Below, one piece after another: positions 1-9,349 of a stretch of DNA of 54,745 nucleotides; position 1 is the first letter of the stretch, and each line of letters starts with the position of its first letter. The stretch comes from Candidatus Planktophila sp. (lineage in GTDB: Bacteria > Actinomycetota > Actinomycetes > Nanopelagicales > Nanopelagicaceae), in contig JAUSFN010000023.1 in NCBI GenBank assembly GCA_030649935.1, positions 1-54,745 of the forward strand, given 5' to 3'. The translations under genes and the position numbers were made by a program. The notes beneath the pieces are model-generated. The model was given only the letters and a program-made list of their open reading frames with translations, was not told the DNA's origin and ran no database searches.

Positions 1-1
1 A

Positions 2-202
2 GTATTTTTCGTTGCTACAGGTTTTCACGGTCTGCACGTAACAGGTGGATTAATAGCATTTTTAATCGTGATTGTTCGAGTATCAAAGGCACGACGTTTT
101 ACCAGCGCTCAAGCAACAACGGCAATTGTAGTTTCGTATTACTGGCACTTCGTCGACGTAGTGTGGATCGCACTTTTCTCCGCTATCTACCTCATAAAGT
201 AA
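2..202 (+). CDS. ctaE: Cytochrome c oxidase subunit III, 3' end only
   Basis: Only the last 66 codons are present; the 5' part lies before the window. The fragment carries a transmembrane helix with FHGLHVTGG followed by a final helix with [11 protein letters not shown], both hallmarks of the C-terminal half of heme-copper oxidase subunit III, and ends in a stop at 200-202. Subunit III is a core membrane subunit of the aa3 oxidase that receives electrons from the bc1 complex encoded just downstream. The qcrC start lies 15 bases after the stop, so ctaE-qcrCAB is very likely one operon, the usual actinobacterial arrangement. Identification is firm from the conserved helices and the neighbours; nothing can be said about its start. 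Confidence 0.93.
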   Translation, partial: VFFVATGFHGLHVTGGLIAFLIVIVRVSKARRFTSAQATTAIVVSYYWHFVDVVWIALFSAIYLIK

Positions 203-217
203 AGGAGATATTTAATC

Positions 218-1009
218 GTGAAGCGCCTTTCCAGATACCGTCGCCATAAAGGGGCAGCTCCTTTGCTACTTATCATCGCTTTATTAGGTATAGGTACGAC
301 TTTTAACATTGCTAGTGCAACTATCAAATTGGCGCCCAATACTTTTGCTCGTTCTGCCGCAATTGAAGAGGGAAAACAGATTTTTCTTAAGGGTTGTTCT
401 TCATGTCATGGATTAAATGCCGAAGGTTCCGCAATCGCACCATCCTTAATTGGTGTTGGCGCAGCCTCGGTAGATTTCCAAGTTGGCACGGGTCGTATGC
501 CGATGGCCGATATGAGCACTCAAGCCGTTAGAAAAGCTCCGGTTTATACTCCAGAGCAAACGGCGGCTCTAGCTGCCTACGTTGAATCCCTGGCTCCTGG
601 ACCGATGATTCCAACGGAAGGACAGTTAAATTATGAGCGCGATGGAAGTACTGCAGAAGGCGGAGAATTGTTTAGAAACAACTGCGCAATGTGCCACAAC
701 TTCGCAGGACAAGGCGGCGCTCTGACGCAAGGTAAATACGCACCCACATTGATGGGTGTTGAACCGAAATATATTTACGAAGCACTTATTACTGGACCAC
801 AGGCAATGCCAGTATTTAGCGATAAGACAATCACGCCAGCTGAAAAACTTTCGCTCATTAAGTGGATTAAGGCGGCCGAAGCTGAACCAAATCTCGGCGG
901 TGCCACCATGGGCCGAATTGGACCAGTTACAGAGGGTCTTTTGGCGTGGATACTAGGTATGGGACTGCTGATAGCTGTTGCAGTCTGGCTAACAACGAAA
1001 GCGAGATGA
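218..1009 (+). CDS. qcrC: Menaquinol-cytochrome c reductase, diheme cytochrome c subunit
   Basis: 263 residues. Two heme c attachment motifs are visible, CSSCH at 60-64 and CAMCH at 156-160, so the protein holds two cytochrome c domains in tandem. A hydrophobic segment at about 14-34 is a signal anchor, and a second helix at about 240-258 anchors the C-terminus. This is the actinobacterial QcrC, which replaces soluble cytochrome c and passes electrons within the bc1-aa3 supercomplex on the outer face of the membrane. The GTG start is chosen because an AAAGGAG ribosome-binding site at about 202-208 precedes it at good spacing. The stop overlaps the qcrA start (ATGA). Confidence 0.96.
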   Translation: MKRLSRYRRHKGAAPLLLIIALLGIGTTFNIASATIKLAPNTFARSAAIEEGKQIFLKGCSSCHGLNAEGSAIAPSLIGVGAASVDFQVGTGRMPMADMSTQAVRKAPVYTPEQTAALAAYVESLAPGPMIPTEGQLNYERDGSTAEGGELFRNNCAMCHNFAGQGGALTQGKYAPTLMGVEPKYIYEALITGPQAMPVFSDKTITPAEKLSLIKWIKAAEAEPNLGGATMGRIGPVTEGLLAWILGMGLLIAVAVWLTTKAR

Positions 1010-2028
1010 GAACGGTGTCTAACGAAATCGAATCTATAAAAGATCCCGGTCCTGCCCCACATGTACTTCGCGCAGCCGACGTTAACCCACGTTCTGAAAA
1101 ACGTGCTGAGCAACAAGTAGCGATTCTCTTTGCTCTCTCCGGTGTGGGTTCGCTTTTATTGATTTACTCTTATGTTTTTATTGCAAATGATGTATTTATT
1201 TTTATTCCTGTCATGGGAAATCAACATGCACAGCAACTTGGTTTAGGTATTGGAATGGCCATGTCGCTTTTCTTCCTTGGCATGGCGGCAATTCATTGGG
1301 CTAAAACTTTGATGTCAGAGACTGAAGTTGTTAATCATCGCCATGAGTTCCGCTCTTCAGATGAAGATCGCGAAGATTTCATCAAGACCGTTAAAGAGGG
1401 TGTTGCCGGCGTACAACTTGGCCGACGTAAACTTATTAAGCGTTCGATGGCCGCCTCAATAGGGCTCTTCGCACTTCCACCAGTCTTACTACTACGCGAT
1501 TTAGGTCCATTACCTAAAAAGCAACTTGAAACAACTAATTGGAAGAGTGGGACGCGCCTAGTCACGGACCCGGGCGATCGCCCAATTCTGGCCTCCGATC
1601 TTGAAGTCGGTTCAGTTGTTCAAGTTCTGCCAGCAATTGCCGAGAGCGGCGAGAAGGGCGAACATCCCGAGCGTTTACTGAGTGATATTGCTAAGGATCC
1701 AGTTCTACTTATTCGTCTGCGTCCTGAGGATTTTAATCTGACTCCAGAAAAACTTGCCATGACACATGAAGGAATCATCGCCTTTTCAAAGATTTGTTCG
1801 CACATGGGATGCGCAGTTGCTCTCTATGAACAGACAACAAAGCATTTGTTATGCCCATGCCATCAATCAACTTTTGATGTTACTCGCGGCGCAAAAGTTA
1901 TCTTTGGACCAGCTGCACGTCCTTTACCGCAGTTAGATATAACCATTGACGCTGAAGGATATTTAATTGCTCGTGCACCATTTAGTGAATCCGTTGGACC
2001 TAGTTACTGGGAGCGTAACTCACAATGA
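1006..2028 (+). CDS. qcrA: Menaquinol-cytochrome c reductase, Rieske iron-sulfur subunit
   Basis: 340 residues from the ATG at 1006, which overlaps the qcrC stop as ATGA; the open frame extends upstream to 946, but that would intrude deep into qcrC. The Rieske [2Fe-2S] ligands are clear: CSHMGC at 264-269 and CPCH at 283-286. Three hydrophobic stretches in the N-terminal half fit the three-helix anchor of actinobacterial QcrA, longer than the single-helix mitochondrial form. The protein takes electrons from menaquinol at the cytochrome b Q site and hands them to QcrC. The stop overlaps the qcrB start by 4 bases, indicating translational coupling. Confidence 0.96.
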   Translation: MRTVSNEIESIKDPGPAPHVLRAADVNPRSEKRAEQQVAILFALSGVGSLLLIYSYVFIANDVFIFIPVMGNQHAQQLGLGIGMAMSLFFLGMAAIHWAKTLMSETEVVNHRHEFRSSDEDREDFIKTVKEGVAGVQLGRRKLIKRSMAASIGLFALPPVLLLRDLGPLPKKQLETTNWKSGTRLVTDPGDRPILASDLEVGSVVQVLPAIAESGEKGEHPERLLSDIAKDPVLLIRLRPEDFNLTPEKLAMTHEGIIAFSKICSHMGCAVALYEQTTKHLLCPCHQSTFDVTRGAKVIFGPAARPLPQLDITIDAEGYLIARAPFSESVGPSYWERNSQ

Positions 2029-3611
2029 CAACTGCTGAAAAAAGAGTCGGTGCGATAGCTAACTTTGTAGATGAGCGAACAGGTGCCGCCGGTTGGGTTA
2101 AGAAATCCCTCAACAAGGTCTTTCCAGATCACTGGTCCTTCATGCTCGGTGAAGTATGCATGTATTCATTTATTATTTTGCTCTTATCTGGAACTTTCTT
2201 AACGCTCTGGTTTGATCCATCTCAACGTGAAGTCATTTACGATGGCGTGTACGAGCCGCTCCAAGGTCTAAAGATGTCGGCTGCATATGCCTCCACTTTA
2301 GATATCTCCTTTGAGATCCGAGGTGGATTATTAATGCGCCAGATTCACCACTGGTCTGCAAATATCTTCATGGCCGCCATTGTGGCCCACTTGCTTCGAG
2401 TCTTTTTCACAGGCGCATTTAGAAAACCACGCGAATTTAACTGGATTCTGGGAATCATTCTCGTCACTCTTGGTCTGGTTGAAGGTCTCTTTGGCTATTC
2501 ACTTCCCGATGACCTACTTTCGGGAACTGGCCTTCGAATTACCTCCGCGATAATTCAAGCGATTCCACTTGTTGGAACCTATATCACCTTCTTCTTATTT
2601 GGTGGAGCCTTCCCTGGCGTTGGATTCATCCCCCGCATATTTACACTTCACGTTTTACTTATTCCAGGAATTTTCTTAGCAGTTATCACAATTCACGTGA
2701 TGCTCGTCTGGTACCAAAAGCACACCCAGTTTGCTGGTCCTGGTAAAACCGAAAAAAATGTAGTTGGGCATCCAATTTTGCCCGTGTACATGGCAAAAGC
2801 TGGCGGTTTCTTCTTTATCGTTTTTGGAGTAACTGCATTTCTCTCTGCCGTTGCATCGATTAACCCAATCTGGTTATACGGTCCTTACACTCCAGGTCAG
2901 ATTTCTGCCGGCTCTCAGCCGGATTGGTACATGGGTTGGTTAGATGGCTTAGTTCGAATGGCTCCCCCTTGGGAAACACATGCATTTGGCCACACGGTTT
3001 CATGGAACATCTTGATCCCAGCGCTCATAGTTCCTGGAATTCTATTTACAGGAATGGCGCTCTATCCATTTATTGAAAGTTGGATTACTGGAGATAAGCG
3101 CGAACATCATCTCCTTGATCGTCCACGCAATGTCCCTAACCGAACTGCACTCGGAGTTATGTCAATTACTTTCGTCATGATTTCTCTTATAAACGGTGGA
3201 AACGATATTTTAGCAACGGCCTTTGATCTTTCAATTAATCAGATTATGTGGTTCTCTCGAATTTCAATCTTCGTGCTTCCACCCCTTGCATTCGTAATTA
3301 CTAAACGGCTATGCCTATCCTTGCAGCGCGCAGATCGCGAATTAGTGCTTCATGGAAAAGAGACGGGCCGTCTAGTTCGTATGCCGAGCGGTGAGTTTGT
3401 TGAAGTTCACGAACCGATTTCGGAGCAAAAGCGCTTCATCCTCACTTCCCACGAACAACCCACACCCCTTGTACTCGAAGATATTGACTCCCGCGGCGTC
3501 AGACGTGCTGGAACGCTTAAAAATAAACTCCGCGTACGCTTGAGCAAAGCTCACGCCGTAGCAATTCCAAAGGTAACTGCGCAGGAGTTAAAAGAGATCG
3601 AGCACCACTAG
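2025..3611 (+). CDS. qcrB: Menaquinol-cytochrome c reductase, cytochrome b subunit
   Basis: 528 residues, multi-pass. The N-terminal half has the four-helix cytochrome b core with heme-ligand histidines in RQIHHWSANIF and VAHLLRVFF and, later, in LHVLLIPGIFLAVITIHVM. A subunit-IV-like helix region follows (QPDWYMGWLDGLVRMAPPWE contains a PDWY motif, the Qo-site PEWY equivalent). A hydrophilic tail of about 100 residues ends the protein, as in other actinobacterial QcrB. It oxidises menaquinol and builds proton-motive force. Last gene of ctaE-qcrCAB; its end overlaps by 4 bases the convergent EamA gene, and no obvious terminator separates them. Confidence 0.96.
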   Translation: MTTAEKRVGAIANFVDERTGAAGWVKKSLNKVFPDHWSFMLGEVCMYSFIILLLSGTFLTLWFDPSQREVIYDGVYEPLQGLKMSAAYASTLDISFEIRGGLLMRQIHHWSANIFMAAIVAHLLRVFFTGAFRKPREFNWILGIILVTLGLVEGLFGYSLPDDLLSGTGLRITSAIIQAIPLVGTYITFFLFGGAFPGVGFIPRIFTLHVLLIPGIFLAVITIHVMLVWYQKHTQFAGPGKTEKNVVGHPILPVYMAKAGGFFFIVFGVTAFLSAVASINPIWLYGPYTPGQISAGSQPDWYMGWLDGLVRMAPPWETHAFGHTVSWNILIPALIVPGILFTGMALYPFIESWITGDKREHHLLDRPRNVPNRTALGVMSITFVMISLINGGNDILATAFDLSINQIMWFSRISIFVLPPLAFVITKRLCLSLQRADRELVLHGKETGRLVRMPSGEFVEVHEPISEQKRFILTSHEQPTPLVLEDIDSRGVRRAGTLKNKLRVRLSKAHAVAIPKVTAQELKEIEHH

Positions 3612-4471
3612 TTCCCAACTCGTACTACACACCAGACGCCGATGGCTGTAATTGCTACTCCAACCAAGCTCTGGGTATTGAGTTTTTCCCCAAATAGAAA
3701 ATATGCTTCAATGGCAGTTGCTGGAGGGACTAAGTAAAAGAGCGATGAAACCGAAGCTGCGCTCGCCGTGTTAAGGAGCCAAAGCAGTAACAAAATTGCT
3801 CCCACCGAGAGTATTAAAATCAGCCAAATCATTGCGCTAGTAAATCTAATATTCCATTGAATCTCAGTTCCACCCGTAACAACTGCTGTTATAAATAAGA
3901 AAAATCCACTTGCACAATATTGGTAGGCGGTTCCGGCCAGCAATGGAATACCTGAACCAATTTTCTTTTGAAGCAAAGTAGCCGTAGTGCTACCAATGAG
4001 CGCAATAAAGACTGCAAGAATTCCCATTCGTGAAACTGAACTTTCGAAACTTGGCCCAAGGACTAATACCACCCCACATAGCCCAAGAATTAATCCAAGA
4101 ATCTGCTTGCCACGCAATTTCTCATTTAATATTTTTATTGCCAATACAGAAACAAGCACCGGTTGTAAGCTCGTGATTACCGCGGCAGTTCCGGCAGATA
4201 CTCCCCTGGAGATAGCAAAGAAGACACCACCTAGGTAGGCGGCATGTAAAAAAATCCCGATAAGGGACGAACTTCTAATCTGTATTCGGGTGAGTGCAAT
4301 TGGCGATTTCAGGAGTACAGCAATTCCAAAGAGAATAAGTGCGGCGATAAATAATCGCAGAGCTAAAAATATGAATGGGTCGGCATAGGGCAAACCATAT
4401 TTAGCACCAACAAAACCAGTGCTCCAGAGAAGAACAAAGATGTATGGCGCTAAACGCGAAACTTTCAACAA
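3608..4471 (-). CDS. EamA/DMT family membrane transporter
   Basis: 287 residues with about ten predicted hydrophobic helices and an internal duplication, the pattern of the drug/metabolite transporter (EamA) superfamily. The N-terminus reads LAPYIFVLLWSTGFVGAKYG, matching the conserved first helix with its W-[SG]-[TS]-[GN]-F core. Such proteins export or import small metabolites; the substrate cannot be told from sequence. It starts only 6 bases after the ctaF stop on the same strand, so it may be co-transcribed with the oxidase genes, though a functional link is not implied. A second EamA protein lies at 46971-47810. Confidence 0.85.
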   Translation of the reverse strand: MLKVSRLAPYIFVLLWSTGFVGAKYGLPYADPFIFLALRLFIAALILFGIAVLLKSPIALTRIQIRSSSLIGIFLHAAYLGGVFFAISRGVSAGTAAVITSLQPVLVSVLAIKILNEKLRGKQILGLILGLCGVVLVLGPSFESSVSRMGILAVFIALIGSTTATLLQKKIGSGIPLLAGTAYQYCASGFFLFITAVVTGGTEIQWNIRFTSAMIWLILILSVGAILLLLWLLNTASAASVSSLFYLVPPATAIEAYFLFGEKLNTQSLVGVAITAIGVWCVVRVGN

Positions 4472-4477
4472 GTTAGG

Positions 4478-4882
4478 TTAGTGAGAAGGTCTTTGAATTG
4501 GCTTTTCGTACTCAGTGACCATTCCAATTACCGAAATAATGAGTGCTCCAACACCGATAAGTGTGAGCCACCAACCGATAATGAGTCCGAGACCCATGGC
4601 GCATGAACTTAAGGCAACAGGTAGTGGCCACCATGAGTGCGGGCTATAGAAGCCGAGCTCGCCCGCGCCATCAGCGATTTCAGCCGTTAAGCTATCCTCA
4701 GGAAGGATTACACCAATTCGTTTTTGAGTAAACCAGAGATAAAAACCGACCATGCCTGCAAGTCCGGCCGCTAAAAGCATCCCACCAATTCCAACGGGTT
4801 CTCCGCCGACATACCAATATATGACCGTCATGATGACATAGAAGAGCGCTAAACCAGTAAATAACTGCCAATTGACCTTCAC
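4478..4882 (-). CDS. ctaF: Cytochrome c oxidase subunit IV, actinobacterial type
   Basis: 134 residues with four hydrophobic segments, beginning MKVNWQLFTGLALFYVIMTV, which fits the actinobacterial cytochrome c oxidase subunit 4 family (PF12270). The middle has the typical ILPEDSLTAEIADGAGELGFYSPHSWW region split here into two recognisable blocks, PEDSL and GFYSPHSWWP. It is a small accessory subunit of the aa3 oxidase in the membrane. The start lies 5 bases after the ctaD stop, so ctaC-ctaD-ctaF form an operon. Assignment is secure from position and motif. Confidence 0.92.
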   Translation of the reverse strand: MKVNWQLFTGLALFYVIMTVIYWYVGGEPVGIGGMLLAAGLAGMVGFYLWFTQKRIGVILPEDSLTAEIADGAGELGFYSPHSWWPLPVALSSCAMGLGLIIGWWLTLIGVGALIISVIGMVTEYEKPIQRPSH

Positions 4883-4887
4883 GGAAG

Positions 4888-6540
4888 TCAGTGCTCCTCT
4901 GTCTTAATATGCGGATAATGTAGATCAAATGCGGGACGCTCACTAGATATACGTGGCATTGTTAAAAAGTTGTGGCGTGGCGGTGGGCAAGAGGTTGCCC
5001 ACTCAAGTGATGCCCCATAACCCCATGGATCATCGACGCCGACAGGTGGTGATTTGCGAGTAATCCAAATATTGATCATAAATGGAATCATGGAAAAGGC
5101 GAGAAGGAAAGAACCGATAGTTGAAACCGTATTCATAAAGGTGAAGCCATCGGTTGCAAGATAATCGGCATAACGTCTCGGAAAGCCCTTTATTCCAAGC
5201 CAGTGCTGAATTAAGAAGGTTAAGTGGAAGCCGACGAAAGTTGTCCAGAAGTGAATCTTGCCCAACCTCTCATTGAGCATCTTGCCAGTCATCTTTGGCC
5301 ACCAGAAATAGAAGCCTGCAAACATCGCAAAGACCACAGTTCCAAATAGCACGTAATGAAAGTGCGCGACGACAAAGTAGCTAGCCGATACGGCAAAGTC
5401 CAGTGGTGGTGATGCCAAGATAATTCCAGTTAATCCGCCGAATAGGAAAGTCACGAGAAAGCCCATTACCCAAAGCATTGGTGTCTCAAAAGTTACGTGG
5501 CCGCGCCACATGGTGCCGATCCAGTTGAAGAACTTAACTCCAGTCGGCACGCCGATTAAGAAAGTCATAAAGGAGAAGAATGGAAGAAGAACTTGACCGG
5601 TTGCAAACATATGGTGGGCCCAGACCGAAACCGAGAGCGCCGAGATCGCAATGGTTGCTGCTATCAATCCCTTATAACCAAAGATTGGTTTGCGACTAAA
5701 TACAGGCAAGATTTCAGTTGCGATGCCAAAGAATGGCAGAGCCAAAATATAAACTTCGGGATGACCGAAGAACCAGAACAGGTGCTGGAACAACATGGCA
5801 CCACCATTTGCCGGGTCAAAGAGATGTGTCCCATACAATCGATCGGATTCAAGTCCTAATAACGCTGCAGCAAGTGGTGGAAAAGCGAGCAAAACTAAAA
5901 TTGAGGTGAGTAAAACGTTCCATGAAAAGATTGACATGCGAAACATCGTCATGCCAGGTGCGCGCATCGTCAATATTGTAGTTATGAAGTTAACGCCACC
6001 AAGAATCGTTCCAACTCCACTGATAGCTAAACCCACGAGCCATAAATCGGCGCCAATGCCGGGTGAATATGTTGCATTTGAGAGTGGAACATAGACGGTC
6101 CAGCCAAATGATGCCGCCCCTCCCGGTGATAAGAAACCTGCAAAGGCCATCGTGCCGCCGAATAAGTAGAGCCAGTAAGAGAGCATATTTAACCGCGGGA
6201 AAGCCACGTCGGCCGCGCCAATTTGCAATGGCATAATCACATTAGCAAAACCCACAAAGAGTGGAGTTGCAAACATCAAAAGCATAATTGTTCCGTGCAT
6301 GGTAAAGATTTGGTTGTACTGCTCATAGCTCAAGAACTGCATACCTGGGCGAGCTAACTCACTTCGAAGTGCCAAGGCTAGAACTCCACCGATTAGGAAC
6401 CATGCAAAAGAAGTCATCAAATACAGATAGCCGATTGTCTTGTGGTCAGTTGAGGTTATCCACTTAACAAAGTTCTTGCCTTTAGGCGATGGTTGCGCCA
6501 CTGCATCTGAGGCAGTTGGGTTTGATGCATAAGTGGTCAT
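4888..6540 (-). CDS. ctaD: Cytochrome c oxidase subunit I
   Basis: 550 residues, twelve helices expected. Visible family signatures are [12 protein letters not shown] near the N-terminus, the CuB/tyrosine motif [12 protein letters not shown], the two CuB histidines in WAHHMFATG, and the heme ligands in [10 protein letters not shown]. This is the catalytic subunit that reduces oxygen at the heme a3-CuB centre and pumps protons. The ATG overlaps the ctaC stop (ATGA) and has a GGGGAG ribosome-binding site about 6 bases upstream. The C-terminus ends in a short hydrophilic tail. Length is normal for the family. Confidence 0.97.
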   Translation of the reverse strand: MTTYASNPTASDAVAQPSPKGKNFVKWITSTDHKTIGYLYLMTSFAWFLIGGVLALALRSELARPGMQFLSYEQYNQIFTMHGTIMLLMFATPLFVGFANVIMPLQIGAADVAFPRLNMLSYWLYLFGGTMAFAGFLSPGGAASFGWTVYVPLSNATYSPGIGADLWLVGLAISGVGTILGGVNFITTILTMRAPGMTMFRMSIFSWNVLLTSILVLLAFPPLAAALLGLESDRLYGTHLFDPANGGAMLFQHLFWFFGHPEVYILALPFFGIATEILPVFSRKPIFGYKGLIAATIAISALSVSVWAHHMFATGQVLLPFFSFMTFLIGVPTGVKFFNWIGTMWRGHVTFETPMLWVMGFLVTFLFGGLTGIILASPPLDFAVSASYFVVAHFHYVLFGTVVFAMFAGFYFWWPKMTGKMLNERLGKIHFWTTFVGFHLTFLIQHWLGIKGFPRRYADYLATDGFTFMNTVSTIGSFLLAFSMIPFMINIWITRKSPPVGVDDPWGYGASLEWATSCPPPRHNFLTMPRISSERPAFDLHYPHIKTEEH

Positions 6541-7286
6541 GCTTGGCTCCCCTTTAACGTCTCAAGATAAGCCTGATAATCGGCGGGTGTAACAACTTTT
6601 ACCGTAAATAGCATCTGAGAGTGCGCGCGTCCACATAAAATATTGCAACGCCCTGGATACTCTCCTAATTTATTCGCTGTGAATTCAAGGTGATTAGTCA
6701 CGCCTGGAATATTCTGCATTTGAATCATAAAGGCCGGAATCCAAAATCCATGAACGACATCATTAGAGATTATTGTGTACCTAACACGTTCTCCCAATGG
6801 AATTACTAACATTGGTTTTTGTGCAGGTGTTCCTGTAACTATGGCCGAAGGTCCAGCGTCGGGATATGCAAACTGCCACGACCATTGCATGCCAGTCACT
6901 GAGATTTGGTGGATCACTGCATCACTCTTAGCGGTAATGACGGTTTCTTTCTTTGCAGTGTAATAAAACATAACTGCAACAATGATGAAAGGAATGATCG
7001 TATAAATAATTTCGATGGGAATGTGATACTGAACCTGTTTCGGAAACTCAGGTCCATCTTTTTTAGGGCGATGAAAAATCGCAGGCCACACAATCAAAAT
7101 GAGCGTGATAACACCGACAACACCTGCCGCTATCCATGCGCCTTGCCACAGTGAGAGTGACTCATCATTTACACTTGTGACGCCCTCTGGAAAACCAAGC
7201 TCTGAAACTTTGGAACAACCGGTTAAAAGTAGAGCTGGAATCAATAAGGCAAAGGTATGCAGTGCCTTAAATTTCTGTGGTGACAT
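6537..7286 (-). CDS. ctaC: Cytochrome c oxidase subunit II (lipoprotein)
   Basis: 249 residues from the ATG at 7286. An open frame runs further upstream to 7421 but would overlap the neighbouring kinase gene and lacks a signal peptide; starting at MSPQKF gives a clean lipoprotein signal with lipobox LLTGC (Cys 24). Two transmembrane helices follow, then a cupredoxin domain whose CuA ligands are visible as [12 protein letters not shown] (Cys 214, Cys 218, His 222, Met 225). CuA accepts electrons from QcrC and passes them to subunit I. First cta gene after the kinase, which lies 76 bases upstream. Confidence 0.95.
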   Translation of the reverse strand: MSPQKFKALHTFALLIPALLLTGCSKVSELGFPEGVTSVNDESLSLWQGAWIAAGVVGVITLILIVWPAIFHRPKKDGPEFPKQVQYHIPIEIIYTIIPFIIVAVMFYYTAKKETVITAKSDAVIHQISVTGMQWSWQFAYPDAGPSAIVTGTPAQKPMLVIPLGERVRYTIISNDVVHGFWIPAFMIQMQNIPGVTNHLEFTANKLGEYPGRCNILCGRAHSQMLFTVKVVTPADYQAYLETLKGSQA

Positions 7287-7362
7287 GGGGCCAAGGATAT
7301 AGGCCGAGCGCCAAATTCTCAGTATCCAATAGCTATTCTGGCGCCGTGGTTGCAAGCACAGG

Positions 7363-8340
7363 CTATTTTTTAATGTGGAGTGATATCTCAGCGGCGGCAT
7401 CGCCTCCATATGCCTCAGCAAATCTGGCTACAAACTCTTGGCCGGTAAAGCGATACTCCTGAGTGCCCATCGTTTCGATGACATATGTGGCGATGAGAGC
7501 GCCTAACTGTGCACATCGCTCATGGCTCAATCCCCATGCAAGACCGGCAATAAATCCAGATCTAAAAGAGTCACCGACGCCCGTTGGATCTGTCTTTGAT
7601 ATCTCTTTAGGACATCCCACCTGCACAAACTCACCATCAGCACTCTCGACTTTGGCACCCTTTGATCCAAGAGTTGTAACTCGAACCTTCACCCGCTCCA
7701 ATATCTCGGCATCGCTCCAGCCCGTCTTTTGCATGGCAAGGGCGAGTTCATACTCATTCATAAAAAGATATGAGGCGCCATCAATGAGAAGTTTTATATC
7801 TTCACCGCTCATGCGCGCCATCTGTTGAGAAGGATCGGCGGCAAATGCAATTCCCAATTCTCGACATGTTTCAGAGTGGCGCAACATCGCCTCAGGATCA
7901 TCGGGTGAGATCACGAGCATGTCAAAGCGACCGGTTTTATCCATAATCGGTCCAAGTTCGATATTTCTCGCTTCGCTCATCGCACCCGGAAAAAATGAAG
8001 CGATTTGATTGAGATCATCATCTGTCGTGACCATAAAGTGGGCAGTGAACAGTGACTGAGAAACTAAGGCATGCGATGTGTCGACCCCATGACGCGATAG
8101 CCAAGCTTCATAATCTGGCCAATCTTTGCCGACCGCGGCTATGAGAACTGGGTTTAGACCAAGCACTCCCATGCCAAATGCAATGTTGGCCGCGCAACCA
8201 CCACGTCGAACATCCAGGCTATCGACTAAAAAAGAGAGTGAGATTTTCTCTAGCGAACCAGCCACAAATGAGTCGGTGAATTTTCCAGAAAAATTCATTA
8301 AATGATCAAGACCCACCGAGCCCGCTACACCAATTTTCAT
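7363..8340 (-). CDS. PfkB-family carbohydrate/nucleoside kinase, adenosine kinase-like
   Basis: 325 residues of the ribokinase/PfkB fold. The N-terminal substrate motif GGCAANIA is at 47-54 and the anion-hole/catalytic motif DPTGVGDSFRSG is at 251-262, with Asp 257 as the predicted base. The DPTGVGD form and the location directly upstream of ctaC match Mycobacterium tuberculosis AdoK (Rv2202c, also cbhK), which phosphorylates adenosine to AMP. Adenosine kinase is therefore the best guess, but the PfkB family is broad and another sugar or nucleoside is possible. The gene follows the ErpA-like gene by 29 bases on the same strand. Confidence 0.85.
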   Translation of the reverse strand: MKIGVAGSVGLDHLMNFSGKFTDSFVAGSLEKISLSFLVDSLDVRRGGCAANIAFGMGVLGLNPVLIAAVGKDWPDYEAWLSRHGVDTSHALVSQSLFTAHFMVTTDDDLNQIASFFPGAMSEARNIELGPIMDKTGRFDMLVISPDDPEAMLRHSETCRELGIAFAADPSQQMARMSGEDIKLLIDGASYLFMNEYELALAMQKTGWSDAEILERVKVRVTTLGSKGAKVESADGEFVQVGCPKEISKTDPTGVGDSFRSGFIAGLAWGLSHERCAQLGALIATYVIETMGTQEYRFTGQEFVARFAEAYGGDAAAEISLHIKK

Positions 8341-8369
8341 GTGGCGATACTAGAGCGTTTTAGGAAAGA

Positions 8370-8726
8370 TTAGTTAAATGAATCGCCGCAGGCGCATGAG
8401 CCACCTGCATTGGGATTATCAATAGTAAATCCCTGTTTTTCGATTGTGTCGACAAAGTCAATCGATGCACCCATTAAATATGGATCACTCATCTTGTCAA
8501 TTATGACCTTCACACCACCGAACTCATGGATGACATCTCCATCTTGATTACGGTCATCAAAGTAGAGTTGATAGCGAAGTCCAGAACAACCACCAGGTTG
8601 AACTGCTACGCGAAGCATCAAATCATCGCGGCCCTCTTGAGCCAATAGCGCAGCGACTTTTGCAGCTGCGACATCGGTCAATCTAATTGCAGTAGTCAAT
8701 GAATCCGTTTGGGTCTCAGTGCTCAT
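8370..8726 (-). CDS. erpA: HesB/IscA/ErpA-type iron-sulfur insertion protein
   Basis: 118 residues, the usual length of A-type carriers. The three conserved cysteines are present: Cys 47 in GGCSGLRY and Cys 111 and Cys 113 in the C-terminal GSCACGDSF. These bind an [Fe-S] cluster for delivery to apo-proteins; plausible clients here include the Rieske protein and LipA. An ATTCTCTCCTTGGAC stretch before the CAT is the reverse complement of an AGGAG ribosome-binding site. The gene heads a minus-strand run through the kinase to the cta genes and matches the position of Rv2204c in M. tuberculosis. Confidence 0.92.
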   Translation of the reverse strand: MSTETQTDSLTTAIRLTDVAAAKVAALLAQEGRDDLMLRVAVQPGGCSGLRYQLYFDDRNQDGDVIHEFGGVKVIIDKMSDPYLMGASIDFVDTIEKQGFTIDNPNAGGSCACGDSFN

Positions 8727-8818
8727 ACATTCTCTCCTTGGACTAGATAGTGCAAGCCTACCTGCTCCCCCTTGTCACCGCGAACGCAACGGCTCAAAAA
8801 GCCAATATAGTTAACGCC

Positions 8819-9349
8819 ATGAGTACAGAATCAACAGGCAAAGGCCGTCCGACGCCAAAGCGTAAAGTGTCAGAGGCAAAGCGCATCACTTCATCCCTAG
8901 CCCCAGTAGTGACTAAAGACCAAAAACGTGCGGCCAAAATAGCTAACCGTCAAGATCGCATCGCATCGCGGACGGCATATCTGCGCGGAGATGAAAATGC
9001 GATGCCTGCCCGCGATCGTGGCCCAGAACGACGTTTTGTCCGAAACTATGTCGATGCCCGACGATCTATTGGAGAGTACTTTTTACCCATTATTTTTATC
9101 GTACTAATCTTAACTTTAATTCCTGAGCCTGTGGTTCAGTTTGGTGCAATCGCGATTATGTACGGCGTACTAATGATTGCCGTAGTCGATGGTATTTTCC
9201 TAAGCCGCAAAATCCGAAAATTAATTGGCGAGAAATTTCCTAACTCTCCAACTAAGGGCCTCGGAATGTACGCCTGGCTACGATCTACGCAGATGCGACG
9301 ATTACGTGCACCACACCCTCAGATTAAAGTTGGAGATAGGTTCAACTAA
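8819..9349 (+). CDS. DUF3043 membrane protein
   Basis: 176 residues from the ATG at 8819; an in-frame GTG at 8750 would add 23 residues but overlaps the promoter region of the divergent erpA-like gene. The N-terminal 60 residues are very basic (GRPTPKRKVSEAKR), then the conserved block MPARDRGPERRFVRNYVDAR is followed by two transmembrane helices (about 96-138) and a basic C-terminal stretch. This is the actinobacterial DUF3043 family, whose function is unknown; M. tuberculosis has a member (Rv2206, from memory) in the same neighbourhood. Its end overlaps by 4 bases the convergent aldo/keto reductase gene. Confidence 0.88.
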   Translation: MSTESTGKGRPTPKRKVSEAKRITSSLAPVVTKDQKRAAKIANRQDRIASRTAYLRGDENAMPARDRGPERRFVRNYVDARRSIGEYFLPIIFIVLILTLIPEPVVQFGAIAIMYGVLMIAVVDGIFLSRKIRKLIGEKFPNSPTKGLGMYAWLRSTQMRRLRAPHPQIKVGDRFN

